A DNA stretch of 64,000 nt, taken from the NCBI RefSeq assembly GCF_018812025.1, contig NC_063045.1, positions 1,645,623 to 1,709,622 of the forward strand, in the 5' to 3' direction. The stretch comes from Megalobrama amblycephala. Its lineage: Eukaryota > Chordata > Actinopteri > Cypriniformes > Xenocyprididae. This document shows positions 1 through 15,754 of the stretch, one piece after another (positions within the stretch are counted from its first letter, which is position 1; every line of letters begins with the position of its first letter). The position numbers and the translations under genes are program-made. The notes beneath the pieces are model-generated. The model did not search any database. It was not told the origin of the DNA and saw nothing but the letters and a program-made list of their open reading frames with translations.

Positions 1-5033
<5,033 letters not shown>

Positions 5034-5130
5034 AGATGAGACATCACACCACATCTACAAGCAGGCATATAATATGACTTACTTGTGCTGTGTCTTACAT
5101 GTCCATTAAATGCAGTTTTTCAAAGCACTT
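5034..5130 (+). terminator. 3' UTR and poly(A) signal of MyHC gene A
   Basis: Short 3' untranslated region after the TGA. An ATTAAA variant poly(A) signal is at 5105-5110, about 75 bp after the stop. The same signal in the same context follows gene B at 56088-56093. The cleavage site is inferred to be roughly 15-25 bp downstream. Confidence 0.75.
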
Positions 5131-5939
5131 TCTGTCTGTGTTATTGTAGACTCGTAATATCACAGGTTCAATTCTCAGGAAATGCATGGACTAATACAAA
5201 ATAATTCATACATTGAATGCAATGTAAGTTGCTTAGGAAAGTTTCTACCAAATGTATATACTTTTACGCAAATACCTAATTTTAAAATTCAGCTAAATTA
5301 TAAAACCAAGTCATTATAATTTTACCCATCAAACATAATACAACAGAGCTATACAATCCAAGCTTCTCACTTTCATTGACGAATGAGAATTACTGTGCAA
5401 ATGAAATATCAAATTATATGGCAATATTCAGCAGTATTTAATAGGGATGTTCATTTCGTTTTATTTCCCCTAACTGAAAAAAAAGCTTGTTAACCAACAA
5501 GACTATGTTAAATTAGAATTAAATTAAATTACAATGAATAAGTGTCTGTGACCCATTAAAAATAAAAAAATCTGTTTTCCAGGGGTTTAGCTTTACATGC
5601 GCAAAAAGCAGCATAAAAAACAGAACTTGTGGATTCACACATCATCACATCACACACCTGCAGTGCTTCTGTGAATGGACAAAAACAGAATAAAAGTATT
5701 TCAGACAGGACCACTTTGGCAAGGTATTTTGAGTTTATTGAAACACAAGTTATCTTCTCCATCTTGCTCCAAAATTAATTGAACATACAAGAGCTTTAAC
5801 ATTAACCCCCCAAACATAATGAGAGGTATTAAACTTGCCCGAAGAAGAACCCCCCCAAAACCATATCCATGTTCCATTTCTGCAAAAGAGAAAAGAAATG
5901 TTATTGAAACATAGCTTAATGTACTCCTGGCTAGCAGAG
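5131..5939. other. 3' flank of gene A, no gene seen
   Basis: AT-rich non-coding sequence. Up to about 5695 it aligns by eye with the 3' flank of gene B (56110-56655), including a block near 5580-5680 holding the GATTCACACATCATCACATC run. Similarity stops where a TA microsatellite begins in the gene B copy. No ORF with recognisable features. Confidence 0.7.
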
Positions 5940-6285
5940 GGGTATTCTCCCTTCTAAAGGGAGGAAGAGAAGTAGTGAGGGGTGTTCATCCCCTGCTGAG
6001 GGATGAACAGCAGGCCCCTGCAGTTATAGCAGCAAAGGGGTGTTCTCTCCAGCAGGAGAAAACAGCAGCCCCCTTTTTTTTTTTCTTTTTGCGAGCAGCT
6101 GAACAGCTGGCCCCAAATATAGCAGCAAGTTGTGTTCTCTCCAGCAGGAGAAACACAAGAACAAAGCAGCATGTCTCTGAGTTTGGCATTAAGGGGTAAG
6201 AGAGCAACATGCCCCTTTCAGTACTGTGAAATACTACGTGAATGCAGAGGATTTTTTTTTTTTTTTTTTTAAATGGAAGAGCTGC
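5940..6285. repeat. Short duplicated segment at the end of the DIRS element
   Basis: A motif TAGCAGCAA followed by GTGTTCTCTCCAGCAGGAGA occurs twice, at about 6028-6060 and 6118-6152, with an inverted-looking GGATGAACAGCAGG block just before. Two homopolymer runs (T around 6067 and 6252) flank it. It lies downstream of the recombinase stop on the minus strand, where DIRS elements carry internal complementary regions. Assigning it to the element is inference. Confidence 0.4.
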
Positions 6286-6865
6286 TCAAGGAGTTCTTGG
6301 CCTAATATATCGTTGATACGCTGATGATGACCACCGACCCATTGCTTTGAGCATGGGTATTGAGACTGTTGAAGCTGCGGTGGTTGCCGCACCTATGTGG
6401 AATGAATGGCTGGTATAAAGCGCGGGGTCCATGCCACAATGGAGGCATACGGTTTGTATATGTGAGGCAAACCTATGCTTGGACATAGCTTCTCTCTCTG
6501 TGATGAAGAGTGGCTCTGTGGGATTAGATTTACTGCGTGAACTTAACCTGTTCATGGCTGTGAGGGGACAATATCCGTCATGGTTCTAGAAATGTTAATG
6601 GTACTTCTGTTATTATCTTTGTCTGTTTTAGAATACTTCAGATTGATGGAAAAGTAATCGGTGTGAAATGATATGTCTTTGATTGTGAGATCATGTGAAG
6701 GGTCGAATATTTTGGTGTTAATAGTGAATTTTCCTCCTCTGAGGAATCCATAATAGGCGGTGAGGAATGCTGCTTCTAGAAGCAAGTTTGTGTGCAGAGT
6801 GAAAAGGCATGATCTTAACTTATCCACCATCATATGCACCTGTGAGAGAGACAGCGGTAGTCATT
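6286..6865 (-). pseudogene. DIRS tyrosine recombinase, C-terminal catalytic part (broken)
   Basis: Minus-strand reading 6839-6552 gives the first catalytic part (HMMVDKLRSCLF, then AFLTAYYGFLRGGKF, which holds the first Arg region). Reading 6555-6286 gives HSFHIGAATTAA and GRWSSSAYQRYIR, which match the H-x-x-R-like and H/W...Y boxes with the nucleophile tyrosine. The two readings are in different frames, so there is a frameshift near 6552. An in-frame TGA lies just upstream at the Tc1 junction. The N-terminal part continues at 13106-13509 beyond the insertion. In an intact element this enzyme would insert the circular DNA copy. Confidence 0.8.
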
Positions 6866-7030
6866 TACAGTATCACAGAAGTGAGTACACCCCTCACATT
6901 TTATTATATCTTTTCATGTGACAACACTGAAGAAATGACACTTTGCTTCAATGTAAAGTAGTGAGTGTACAGCTTGTATAACAGTGTAAATTTGCTGTCC
7001 CCTCAAAATAACTCAATACACAGCCATTAA

Positions 7031-8640
7031 CTGTCTGGAGTCAGGAAACGCGTTTTGCAGAATTTTTTTCACATTGCAGCAAAACAGACTTAAAATACTC
7101 AATTTTTTTGTCATAGAGACATAAGTAATATATCAATTGAAACTATAGAATATCTTCTTTTATTTGTGTACAGTCAGAGTAAAAACAAAATGTTGTGCTT
7201 TTTGCAAAATAAAGAAAACTAAAATAATGCGTGATCTCTCCTCTCCCTCTGAACAAAGTTTAATCTGATAGTTCTCAGACAATTAGGTGTAACTTAGTGA
7301 ATACTAATCACAAAAAAATTAGACTTATGTCTAAAGAAACGTTGAAATGTCAGGTTTCAAATCATGTAAGTTAAATCGAAAACAAAAATTCTGTGTTTAT
7401 GTAATCTGTATGAAAAGAGACATGTCAGACGCCTGTGATTCAGCTCATTATCCGCTAATGCGGCCACGCCCATGGAACGAGCGCTATTCAGATGCAAATT
7501 CTGAGGCAATACATGTATACATCATCTCAATCGTGTATTTATTGTCTTGAAAAGTGTTTATCTGTAAGTTAAAGCCATGGTTAGTGACCTCTGGAAGACA
7601 TGCCGTTAGTTCCTAGAACATGCCTAGTTAGTTCCTGTAGATTAATTTGAAGTGAAGTGAAGTGACATGTGGCCAGGTATGGTGACCCATACTCGGAATT
7701 TGTGCTTTGCATTTAACCCATCCAAGTGCACACACACAGCAGTGAACACACACACCATGAACACACACCCGGAGCAGTGGGCAGCCATTGCTGCGGCGCC
7801 TGGGGAGCAGTTGAGGGTATGGTGCCTTGCTCAAGGGTCTCACCTCAGTCGTGGTATTGAAGGTGGGGAGAGCGCTGGAAATTCACTCCCTTCACCAACA
7901 ATCCCTGCCGGACCTGAAACTCGAACCCATGACCTTTGGGTTACAAGTCAGACTCTCTATCCATTAGGCCACGACTGCCCCTTGTGGACTAAATGTGCAC
8001 AGAGCGCCCTCCGGCTGCAAGTATGAATTGAAAACACCAGCGCTCACAGTGATGACAATTAATTTTAAATAAATATTACTCCTCTGTATAGAAAATTGAC
8101 ATAAACATATGAGAATCCATCAATATTTCTCCAAATGTGCATGCTTTTAAAAGCCTATATGAAATGCCACAGAGGTAGCATAATTGTTCAGACACTTTGC
8201 ATCACAGAAATACATTATATTTTAAAGTATATAATAGAAAATCATTATTTTAAATTGTAATAATATTTCACAGTATTGCTGTTTTTTTCTGTATGTTTAA
8301 TATACACCATGATGAGCTTGAGACATGATCACAGAGGGTTTTTTCACAGCCTATCTGTCTGAAAGGCCTCATTATTATGCAGGTCATTACAGCTCATTAT
8401 GCGATTCTTTTGTCTTCTCAGGTGTGAATCGCCCATTTTTCATGATGATTCACACCTCCACGCATACTGTGTTTTTCTTGACAAAAAGTGTCTTACAAAA
8501 ACTAAATCAATATATTGTTTTATATGAACAAGTAGGCAGGATAATTTTTACATAATTTTGAAGAAAAAACTCTAGTCTACAATCTCCAATACCCAGAAGA
8601 AACTTCTCCAGGCCCCAAATCAGCCTCAGACTCCAGAGGG
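7031..8640. mobile_element. piggyBac-like non-autonomous element, copy 1
   Basis: Inserted in the Tc1 element between TTAA (7027-7030) and TTAA (8641-8644). Ends are imperfect inverted repeats (CTGTCTGGAGTC against CCTCTGGAGTC). The interior matches copies at 14050-15551 and 39755-45225: shared blocks include TTCTTTTATTTGTGTAC, CTAATGCGGCCACGCCCA and ATGATCACAGAGGGTTTTTTC. A stretch of about 250 bp near the right end, present in copies 2 and 3, is missing here. No transposase was seen. Family assignment rests on the TTAA duplication and CCYT-like ends. Confidence 0.75.
7650..7981 (-). mobile_element. tRNA-derived SINE inside the piggyBac-like element
   Basis: On the minus strand the head starts at 7981 as GGGGCAGTCGTGGCCTAATG, followed by an A-box/B-box layout with GGTTCGAG, as in a tRNA promoter. 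The body ends in a short GTGAAGTGAAGT-type tail (complement at 7650-7664). The empty site is visible in copy 3 near 44330, where ATTAATTTGTGGACTAAA is uninterrupted. Common in cyprinid genomes. It is transcribed by RNA polymerase III and moved by a LINE. Confidence 0.8.
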
Positions 8641-8699
8641 TTAATGTCTAAACCGCTGGTCACAAAAGTTAGTACACCCCTAAGTGAAAATGTCCAAAT

Positions 8700-9080
8700 T
8701 GGGCCCAAAGTGTCAATGTTTTGTGTGTCCACCATTATTTTCCAGCACTGCCTTAACCTTCTTGGGCATGGAGTTCACCAGAGCTTCACAGGTTGCCACT
8801 GGAGTCCTCTTCCACTCCTCCATGACAACATCACAGAGCTGGTGGATGTTAGAGACTTTGCGCTCCTCCACCTTCTGTTTGAGGATGCCCCACAGATGCT
8901 CAGTAGGGTTTAGGTCTGGAGACATGCTTGACCAGTCCATCACCTTTACCCTCAGCTTCTTTAGCAAGGCAGCGGTCGTCTTTGAGGTGTGTGTGGGGTG
9001 GTTATGTTGGAATACTGCCCTGTGGCCCAGTCTCTGAAGGGAGGGGATCATGCTCTGCTCATTCATGGTTCGAAGTTCTC
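8700..9080 (-). pseudogene. Tc1 transposase remnant (C-terminal part)
   Basis: Minus-strand reading 9066-8713 gives SLQRLGHRAVFQHNHPTHTS, then MSPDLNPTEHLWGILKQKVE and NSMPKKVKAVLENNGGHTKH. The DLNPTEHLW box holds the third acidic residue of the DD34E catalytic triad. The usual QDNDPKHTS box reads QHNHPTHTS, so the second Asp is lost. The N-terminal HTH part is missing through an internal deletion at about 9080. Inactive. Confidence 0.85.
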
Positions 9081-9475
9081 ATGTCCACGCTGCCAAAATT
9101 TCTAAAAAAAAATAAATAAAAATACTCCGGTGAACACCAAGGAGCTATCCAAAGCTCTGGCAAAGCATCCAAATCGCTGTTTTGTGTCTTACCTCACTCT
9201 AGGACTCATGCATGGGGTCATAGCCGGTCTTTCCTATCTGCCCACATTCTCCACCATGGGCGTCGGAAGCAAAAAAAATGTGGGTGGGTCCTCCCTCCAA
9301 ATTTTATTTATGCAATTATTTATATATATAAAAAAAAAAAAAAAATTTTTATTTTGATTTCCTTGGTGTACATATGTGCATTTTTAAGACGTTAAGACCA
9401 ACAAATTGGATAACAATAGCTTTAAAACCATGTCAACAAATACATGCATGCATGCACAGTTTTGAGGCAGCTTTA

Positions 9476-11058
9476 CAGTTTTTCTCAGTCGCTTTGGTGC
9501 ATTTCTCACATCACTCTTTACATTTGCACAACAGTTAGTTCAATCTCCACAACATTTAGTCATCTGTGCACATCATAGTAGCAGTTTCTCATTCCTTCGA
9601 ACAAATTGCAAATGCTTTTGGACATGCATCAATTGCTTTCATACAACTCTCTGCTATTTACAACATTATCATTTGCTTATGTCATGTCAGTCAAAATTAA
9701 CTATACTTGTGAATGCTGAATAGTCATTCCATATAAAACTAATAGTCCTCATTTCATTGCTTGAGTCGTTACATACAAAAATGTTGATCTAGTTGTCAAA
9801 ATCTGTCAAGCAAATTTTACACATTTTTTTTAAATCTTTTTTTTCCTGAAAATGTCTCCTAAATTGAACAATTTCTCTCAGATGAATCTCAACTTTCACT
9901 GATGAGAAGGGGTGTGTGAAGCATTAGTTGCAACCAATGATAAGCCACTTCTCCACAATCACTGTCAGAGCTGAATCCCATAAACCCCCACTTTACAAGC
10001 ATATACGAACCAAGCAGGACATAGTGTGTACCATTTCTACAATACTGTGACACAGAAATGGAAGGTCAGCCTCGTGGAAGAGGGGTAAGGGTGCGGGGAG
10101 GAAGGGGAAGGGGACAAAAGAGGAAGAAGAGGCCAATAGGCAGATCCCTGATGAAATCAGGGCTACAATTGTGGATCATGTTGTCAATCACGGCCTCACA
10201 ATGGCTGAGGCTGGTCGAAGGGTGCAGCCAAATGTTGGGAGAACCACTGTAAATTCAATTATTCAAACATTTCGTTGGGAGAACAGGTGTGTATAAATGG
10301 ACAGTAATTCAGCACTAAACAATCTGCACTGCACTACTGTCATCGTGTCATACATGAAGCTTGCAGTGGGACAAGAACTTGTCACTGTACATTTTACATT
10401 TAGACGTACAGCTTTACTGCATCACACATTTAATGTATTGTAGTGTACAGTAGTGTTACAGTAAAGATTTGCCATATGTACTGCAATATTGTTTACAGTT
10501 GTGCACAGCTCTACCCAAAGGGAGTTTATGTTTGTTGCAAATAAGGGTGTATTTTTTCTTTTGCACAATGCTGTGAACAAATTAGAATTGCAAAGAGCAT
10601 ATGCAGTAAAAATGTGAAACATACATATTCAGTGTCTTGTACTCAGTTACCTCACTAAATACAGTAATGTGTAACTTTACTGTATTTTTCAAATGGCTGT
10701 GCAAATAGTATATAGTGCTGTCTTGAGCATTTTCAGGTAGTGTCACCAAGATCTGACTTTTTTGCATTGGAAAACATTGACAGAGTAAACTGTCATAATG
10801 AAAACATGACAAAGCCATTTGACTATCTTGTTCATAAACAATGGTGTCAGGACTTTTCATCTTGATGACACTGACACTTTCATTGACACGAATACTTGCT
10901 TTTGAGGAATGACCTATCCATTTTGAGCAAGTGACACGCTTTTGCAGGTTATCAACTAGGTTTTGCAGTTTGTACTAATTGTTTTGAGAACTGCATTAAC
11001 TGTTGTGCAAATGTAAATAGTGATGTGAGAAATGCACCAAAGCGACTGAGAAAAACTG
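9476..11058. mobile_element. mariner/IS630-like element inside the hAT
   Basis: Long terminal inverted repeats of about 60 bp (CAGTTTTTCTCAGTCGCTTT at 9476, complement ending 11058) flanked by TA (9474-9475 and 11059-11060). The interior contains a transposase N-terminal remnant at 10058-10296. The rest, including 10300-11000, shows no catalytic domain, so this is a deleted copy. Confidence 0.8.
10058..10296 (+). pseudogene. mariner-like transposase, helix-turn-helix remnant
   Basis: The first reading from ATG 10058 is Arg/Gly-rich (MEGQPRGRGVRVRGGRGRGQ). After a frameshift near 10143 the frame continues IPDEIRATIVDHVVNHGLTM, then AEAGRRVQPNVGRTTVNSII and QTFRWENR, ending at 10296. This matches the DNA-binding HTH found at the start of IS630/mariner-type transposases. 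The DDE domain is absent. Confidence 0.65.
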
Positions 11059-11102
11059 TAATCGCATGTTTGGCAATTTCATTTTCAAACATGCGATTGC
11101 TT

Positions 11103-11525
11103 GTAGTTTCTATTGCGCTTTATTTTAGCTATAATAAAGTAATTATGCAGCGCGCGCGGGCGCATTTGCGCATGCAATTCTTGAGTGCGCGCCACGAGCA
11201 CAGTATAATGATTGGACAGTCGTGTTATTTTTTCTGAGTTTTACCGACATAGCCTGACAACATCTCATCTGACCGCAGTTCACTGTTGTTCAACTGAAGC
11301 TCCCTCGTCGTCACCTGCACCTTTTCCACGCTCGTTTGACTTGCGCCTGGCGCTGAGGCGAGGTCGGAATGCGCCTCTGAAAAGTGTCCCATTTGTTGTG
11401 GTCGTAAAGAGACAGTTCTATATAAACGCAGCGTTTTACTTGGCAATGTTTTAAAAAAACGATTTTTATTTTTGGTATTTTATATGCTCTGTTGGTGGTT
11501 TGTGGAGTAGCATCACTCGGGAGGG
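11103..11525 (+). repeat. Direct repeat within the hAT, first copy
   Basis: Begins TGTAGTTTCTATTGCGCTTT and ends near GTGGAGTAGCATCAC. The second copy is at 12478-12880. The copies align along their length with scattered substitutions and a few indels (for example the stretch around GAAGCTCC is shorter in the second copy). They have the same orientation. Confidence 0.7.
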
Positions 11526-12477
11526 ATATATTTAAAAAAAAAATAATAATAATAAAAATAATAATAATAAAATAAAAATAATTCAGTAGAGGCAGGGATA
11601 CATAGACCAGACCATAAACCATTTTGATTACACTCATGCTGATATTGTACTATTTGATGATCAGTAGTGGTTCGCTAAATATAATAATTCAATAAGCATT
11701 TAGGCTACAATAAGCTTAACTTTTAATATATAACTTTAAAAATATATATTAAATAGATAATAAAAATATCTAGATAGCTGGCTGACTAAAGTAGGCTAAG
11801 TTTGAAAATGATATCATTTGTACATGGAGTTATTATATAAAAAGATAGGCTACTTAATTTCTTTACAATTTATAGGTGTTGTTTTAACAGTCAGTTATGG
11901 TAGTTTGATGGTTAATAGCTTCTAGCAACATTAAATCCAGGAGAGAAGACAATTCTAAAGAAAAAGCATGTTTGATTTACATATAACAAAGTTTGAGCGC
12001 GCACAGCCGCGCACGCAATATCTGCGCGAGAGCGAATAACGCCACGGAAACTGCCTCAAATTAACTATAATGACGAGAAGAAAGCTGTGTGCGCTGCAGT
12101 CAGAGGTTCTTGATTCTCTAACGACTTTTTATTGGTTAAAACGAATGGAGAGTTAGGAGCCCGAGCACCCACCGGAGTTCACTGCATTGAGATGTGCGTC
12201 CTGGAAACGGGAAGCCTCGGGTGCCGCTTCACATTGTCACTCACCGCATAATAACGAACTCTCACGCGCAAAGATAATAACAGCAGAAGCCACGCGCAAC
12301 ACGTGAAATAATCAAACTAATAAGTCTAAAAACAGCTGTTGCATTTTACCGCGCAGCATATGCATCAGTGTAACAAATCAACATAAAAAATAAAAAATCG
12401 CTCAGAAATCTGGGGGGTCCTGCATGATAATGAGGGGGGCTATGCCCCCTCAGGCCCCCCGTGGCTACGCCACTGGC

Positions 12478-12880
12478 CTGTAGTTTCTTTAGCGCTTTAG
12501 TTAAACTATAATACAGTAATATGCAGCGCGCACCGGCGCATTTGCACGAGCAATTCTTGAGTTCACACTTCGAGCACAGTAGGCTATAGCCTAACGGCTG
12601 ATTGGAGCTTTACTGATATAGCCTGACAACATCTCATCTGACCACAGTTCACTGTTGTTCAGCTGAAGCTACCTTTTCCGCGCTCGTTTGACTTGCGCCT
12701 GGCGCTGAGGCGAAGGTGGAATGCGCGTCTGAAAAGTGTCCCGTTTGTTATGGTCGTAAAGAGACATTTCTTTATAAACGCAGCGTTTTACTTGGCAATG
12801 TTTTAAAAAATATGTTTATTTTTGGTATTTTTTATGCTCTGTTGGTGGTTTGTGGAGTAGCATCACCTTAGGGGGATTAG
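12478..12880 (+). repeat. Direct repeat within the hAT, second copy
   Basis: Second copy of 11103-11525, beginning TGTAGTTTCTTTAGCGCTTT. It is preceded directly by the end of an unrelated repeat (GGCTACGCCACTGG), which suggests that an insertion separated or accompanied the duplication. Confidence 0.7.
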
Positions 12881-13105
12881 ACAAATGCTGAATTAGAGAC
12901 GGTAAAAGTGAGTGGGTCCAATATCATTGGTCTTAAAAAGTGGGTGGGTCTTGTCCCACCCACATACAATGGTTCCGACGCCCATGTTCTCCACAATCGA
13001 TGTTTTGTACAAAAAGCTGTACACTCACTACTTTACATTGTAGCAAAGTGTAATAAAATATTTACAAAAAAGTGAATGGTGTACTCACTTCTGTGAGATA
13101 CTGTA

Positions 13106-13509
13106 TCTGGAACTGCAGGGCTTTCCTTTTTTAACCCGTTGAGGAGAAGGCATATGGAGGAATTTTGTAACAGGCTTTGAGAGGAAGAATCTAAACATCT
13201 AATGTGGAATTGAATGCCTGAGATCATAATCTTGATGGTGGAAGGCTTAAGATTTCTGGATTCGAAGCAGTGCGTAATGAAAGCACATATGATAAGTATA
13301 TTAGCTGGGAGTTTAGGCACCGAGAAAGCGTTGCAGAAATCTGAAAAAGACGACCACGCCGAGTCATACGTTTTTAGTGTCGTCTTTGCTAGCCCTGATC
13401 TCATGTAGTGTGCGGCTGATTTTAGGTATTTTTGCAATGTTGCATTTAGTCTAGGACTGTTTGACTGAAGTCCGGGCAGCCCAGTCATGATGAAGCAGGT
13501 CCCAGACAC
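13106..13509 (-). pseudogene. DIRS tyrosine recombinase, N-terminal (core-binding) part
   Basis: The minus-strand reading contains AKTTLKTYDSAWSSFSDFC, the usual SAM-like core-binding start of phage-type and DIRS tyrosine recombinases, then ILIICAFITHCFESRNLKPS and IKIMISGIQFHIR. It runs to LLLNGLKKESPAVPD at the Tc1 boundary, and the protein resumes at 6865 on the other side. Fragment of an inactive element. Confidence 0.8.
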
Positions 13510-14040
13510 AGGCGTCTGAATTCCTGGAAATTAAACCGAGACTGAGAGTCAGCTATTTTATTATCCAGCCCAGGTATGCGGGTAGCTTTAATAGTAAAAT
13601 TGTTCATAACCCTGATCTAGGTTAGACGCCGAATGAAATGGGTAATGAAAGGCAAAGAGGAGCGACCCTTGTTAATAATGTTCATGGTAGCTTCGTTATC
13701 ACAGAAAATGAGGATGTTTTTTCTAGTCTATTGATCTGCCAATAATAAGCAAGCAATCACTATAGGATATAATTCCATGAGTGCTGTCGATTGGATAGAG
13801 GGAGCCAGTTCCTTAAGTTCTTTTGGCCATCTTTCTGCAAACCATTGTTTGTTAAAAACCCCCCCGAACCCGACGGAAGGAGCTGCGCCTTCATCTAACA
13901 TGACTGTGTCATGCATTTTCTCGACCATTTTAGACAGATCTAAAAGTCTGGAAATAAAGGGACGACCTTGGGGAATAATCCTCATAGCAAAATTAAGATG
14001 GCCCAGCATAGAAAGAAGATCCCTTTTTGTTAACACTCTG
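13510..14040 (-). pseudogene. DIRS reverse transcriptase C-terminus and RNase H (broken)
   Basis: Minus-strand 14036-13728 reads LTKRDLLSMLGHLNFAMRII and RPFISRLLDLSK, the connection region after the RT fingers and palm in DIRS elements, then FNKQWFAERWP and LMELYPIV at the start of RNase H. The reading continues after a frame change with CDNEATMNIINKGRS and HIRRLT/IPGLDNKIADSQSRF-like boxes near 13700-13540, typical of the DIRS RNase H. The catalytic RT palm is absent because the element is cut at about 14045. Confidence 0.75.
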
Positions 14041-14049
14041 AGGTCTGAG

Positions 14050-15551
14050 GTATCGCCGGCGATACCACCGCGGTTTTTTTCTTACCAGTGTGAAAGAGAC
14101 TCAAAATACTCAGTCAATGTTGCACATACAATTAAGAGTTATACACCATTTTAATCTGTTGAATATCTTCTTTTATTTGTGTACACTCAGAGTAAAAACA
14201 AAATGTTGTGCTTTTTGCAAAATAAAGAAAACTAACATGATGCGTGATCTCTCGTCTCCCTCTGAACAAAGTCCAATCTGATAGTTCTCAGAAAATGAAC
14301 TGTAACTTAGTGAATACTAATCACAAAAAAATTAGACTTATGTCTAAAAAAACGTTGAAATGTCAGGTTTTAAATCGTGTAAGTCAAATCGAAAACAAAC
14401 ATTCTGTGTTTATGTAATCTGTATGAAAAGAGAGCCATGTCAGAAGTCCGAGATTCAGCTCATTACCCGCTAATGCGGCCACGCCCACGGAGCGAGCGCT
14501 ATTCAGACGTAAATTCAGTCAATACATGCATACATCGTCTCAATCGTGTATTTATTGTCTTGAAAAGTGTTTTGAATAGCCATAGTTAGCGATCTCTGGC
14601 CTCGGTTAGTTCGGTTAGTTCCTGGATTGCCTATTCTTCTTTAGTGCTCAGGCATTTGTGGACTAAAGGTGCATAGAGCGCCCTCGGGCTGCAAGTATGA
14701 ATTGAAAACACAGTATCCAGCACTCATAGTAATGTCAATAAATCCTGAATAAATATTACCCCTCTGTATAGAAAATTGACACATATGAGAATCCATCAAT
14801 ATTTCTCCAAATGTGCATGCTTTTAAGCTAAAAGCCTATATGAAATGCCATAGAGGTAACATAATTGTTCAGACACTTTGCATCACAGAAATACATTATA
14901 TTTTAAAGAATATAATAGAATACCATATTATTTTAAATTGTAATAATATTTCACAGTATTGCTGTTTTTCTGTATGTTTGATATACACCATGATGAGCTG
15001 AGACATGATCACAGAGGGGTTTTTCACAGCTTACCTGTCTGAAAGAGCTCATTATTTATGCAGCTCATTAGAGCTCTTTATGCGATTCTTTTGTCTTCTC
15101 AGGTGAGAATCACACATTATTCATGATGATTCACGCCTCCACGCATACGGTGTTTCTTGACCAAAGATGTTTTAGAAAATTTTAATCTCTCTATTGTTTT
15201 ATATGAAGGAGTAGGAAGGATAATTTTTACTTCATTCTGAAGCAAAAACTCTAGTCTACAATCTCCAATACCCAGAAGTCTTGTGAACACAGATTTAATA
15301 TATATTTTTTGGCTTTATTTCAGTGACTTAAGTTTTTTGTTTTTTTCAATAACCACGCATAAACGTTTTTCCTTCAAAAACACAAACATGTACATACATG
15401 TTCCTCACATATTATGGTAGCCTAGTTTGTGCTGAATACAGTGTAATGACACTTTTGTCATTTATATGTTTATGAACAACTGAAAAAAGCACAAATGTCA
15501 GGGCACGTCAAAACTTCTCCAGGGCCCCAAAAATCCTCAGACCCCTGAGGG
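14050..15551. mobile_element. piggyBac-like non-autonomous element, copy 2
   Basis: Same family as 7031-8640. The right end is CCTCAGACCCCTGAGGGTTAA with TTAA at 15552-15555. The left end lacks the TTAA and first bases and begins around the ATACCACCGCGGTTTTTTTC block, abutting the truncated DIRS. Short ORFs common to the family (starting MSGFKSCKSNRKQ and MITEGFFTAYLSER) are seen, but neither is long enough to suggest a gene. No transposase. Confidence 0.75.
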
Positions 15552-15625
15552 TTAAGCTATGCAGTTGTGGAGTTCACTTGTTTAACCAGCAATGGAAACA
15601 AAGCAGATCCAACAAGGAGAATTAA

Positions 15626-15754
15626 AAACATAACAAAAAGGAGGGAAAGAAAAGTACCGTGTGGGGACGTTTTAGTGAAGTAGTTAACCAGGACCAATCA
15701 AGTGCTGGGTATGTGATATGTAACGGATGTGAAATGCTGTATGTACCTATATAA
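15626..15754 (+). pseudogene. BED zinc-finger fragment, probably from a hAT transposase
   Basis: A short open frame reads KSTVWGRFSEVVNQD followed by AGYVICNGCEMLY. The W-x-x-F and C-x-x-C spacing is that of the first half of a BED zinc finger, the N-terminal DNA-binding module of many hAT transposases. The frame stops at 15752 before the H-x-H half. It is followed by a sequence (ATAAAGCCTATATCC...) that recurs at 22440 and 28860, so it probably belongs to a decayed, repeated element. Confidence 0.5.

Larger units (their letters stand above)
9255..12986. mobile_element. hAT-type DNA transposon (no transposase seen)
   Basis: Terminal inverted repeats CATGGGCGTCGGAAGC (9255) and its near-complement ending at 12986, each bordered by the exact 8-bp duplication TTCTCCAC (9247-9254 and 12987-12994). 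An 8-bp duplication is the hAT signature. It sits inside the Tc1 element. The 3.7-kb interior holds a mariner-like insertion, a duplicated segment of about 400 bp, an A/T-rich run at 11530-11585 and a fragment of another element ending CGTGGCTACGCCACTGG at about 12474. No hAT transposase ORF was seen. Confidence 0.8.
6868..13103 (-). mobile_element. Tc1/mariner element inserted in the DIRS, split into three pieces
   Basis: The ends are inverted copies: CAGTATCACAGAAGTGAGTA at 6868 and the complement of the same sequence ending at 13103. Each is flanked by TA (6866-6867 and 13104-13105), the Tc1 target duplication. Element-derived sequence is 6868-7030, 8641-9254 and 12987-13103. The gaps are later insertions (a piggyBac-like element and a hAT element) with exact target duplications. 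The subterminal repeat is long, since the motif TTTAGACATTAATGGCTGTG is reconstituted across the first insertion. Confidence 0.85.
5940..14045 (-). mobile_element. DIRS-like tyrosine-recombinase retrotransposon, truncated and interrupted
   Basis: A minus-strand element whose two halves (about 5940-6865 and 13106-14045) were split by a Tc1 insertion. Read on the minus strand it carries a reverse transcriptase C-terminus, an RNase H domain, then a tyrosine recombinase. That order and the use of a tyrosine recombinase instead of a DDE integrase define the DIRS group. The gag and most of the RT are missing: at about 14045 the sequence runs into a piggyBac-like repeat. In-frame stops and frameshifts make it inactive. 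The end near 5940-6285 is assigned by position only, and I did not recognise the terminal repeats. Confidence 0.75.

Noticed and set aside
7900..7981. tRNA-like sequence with A and B boxes on the minus strand
   Set aside because: It is the head of a SINE with a body and tail, and the anticodon arm is not a proper tRNA fold by eye.
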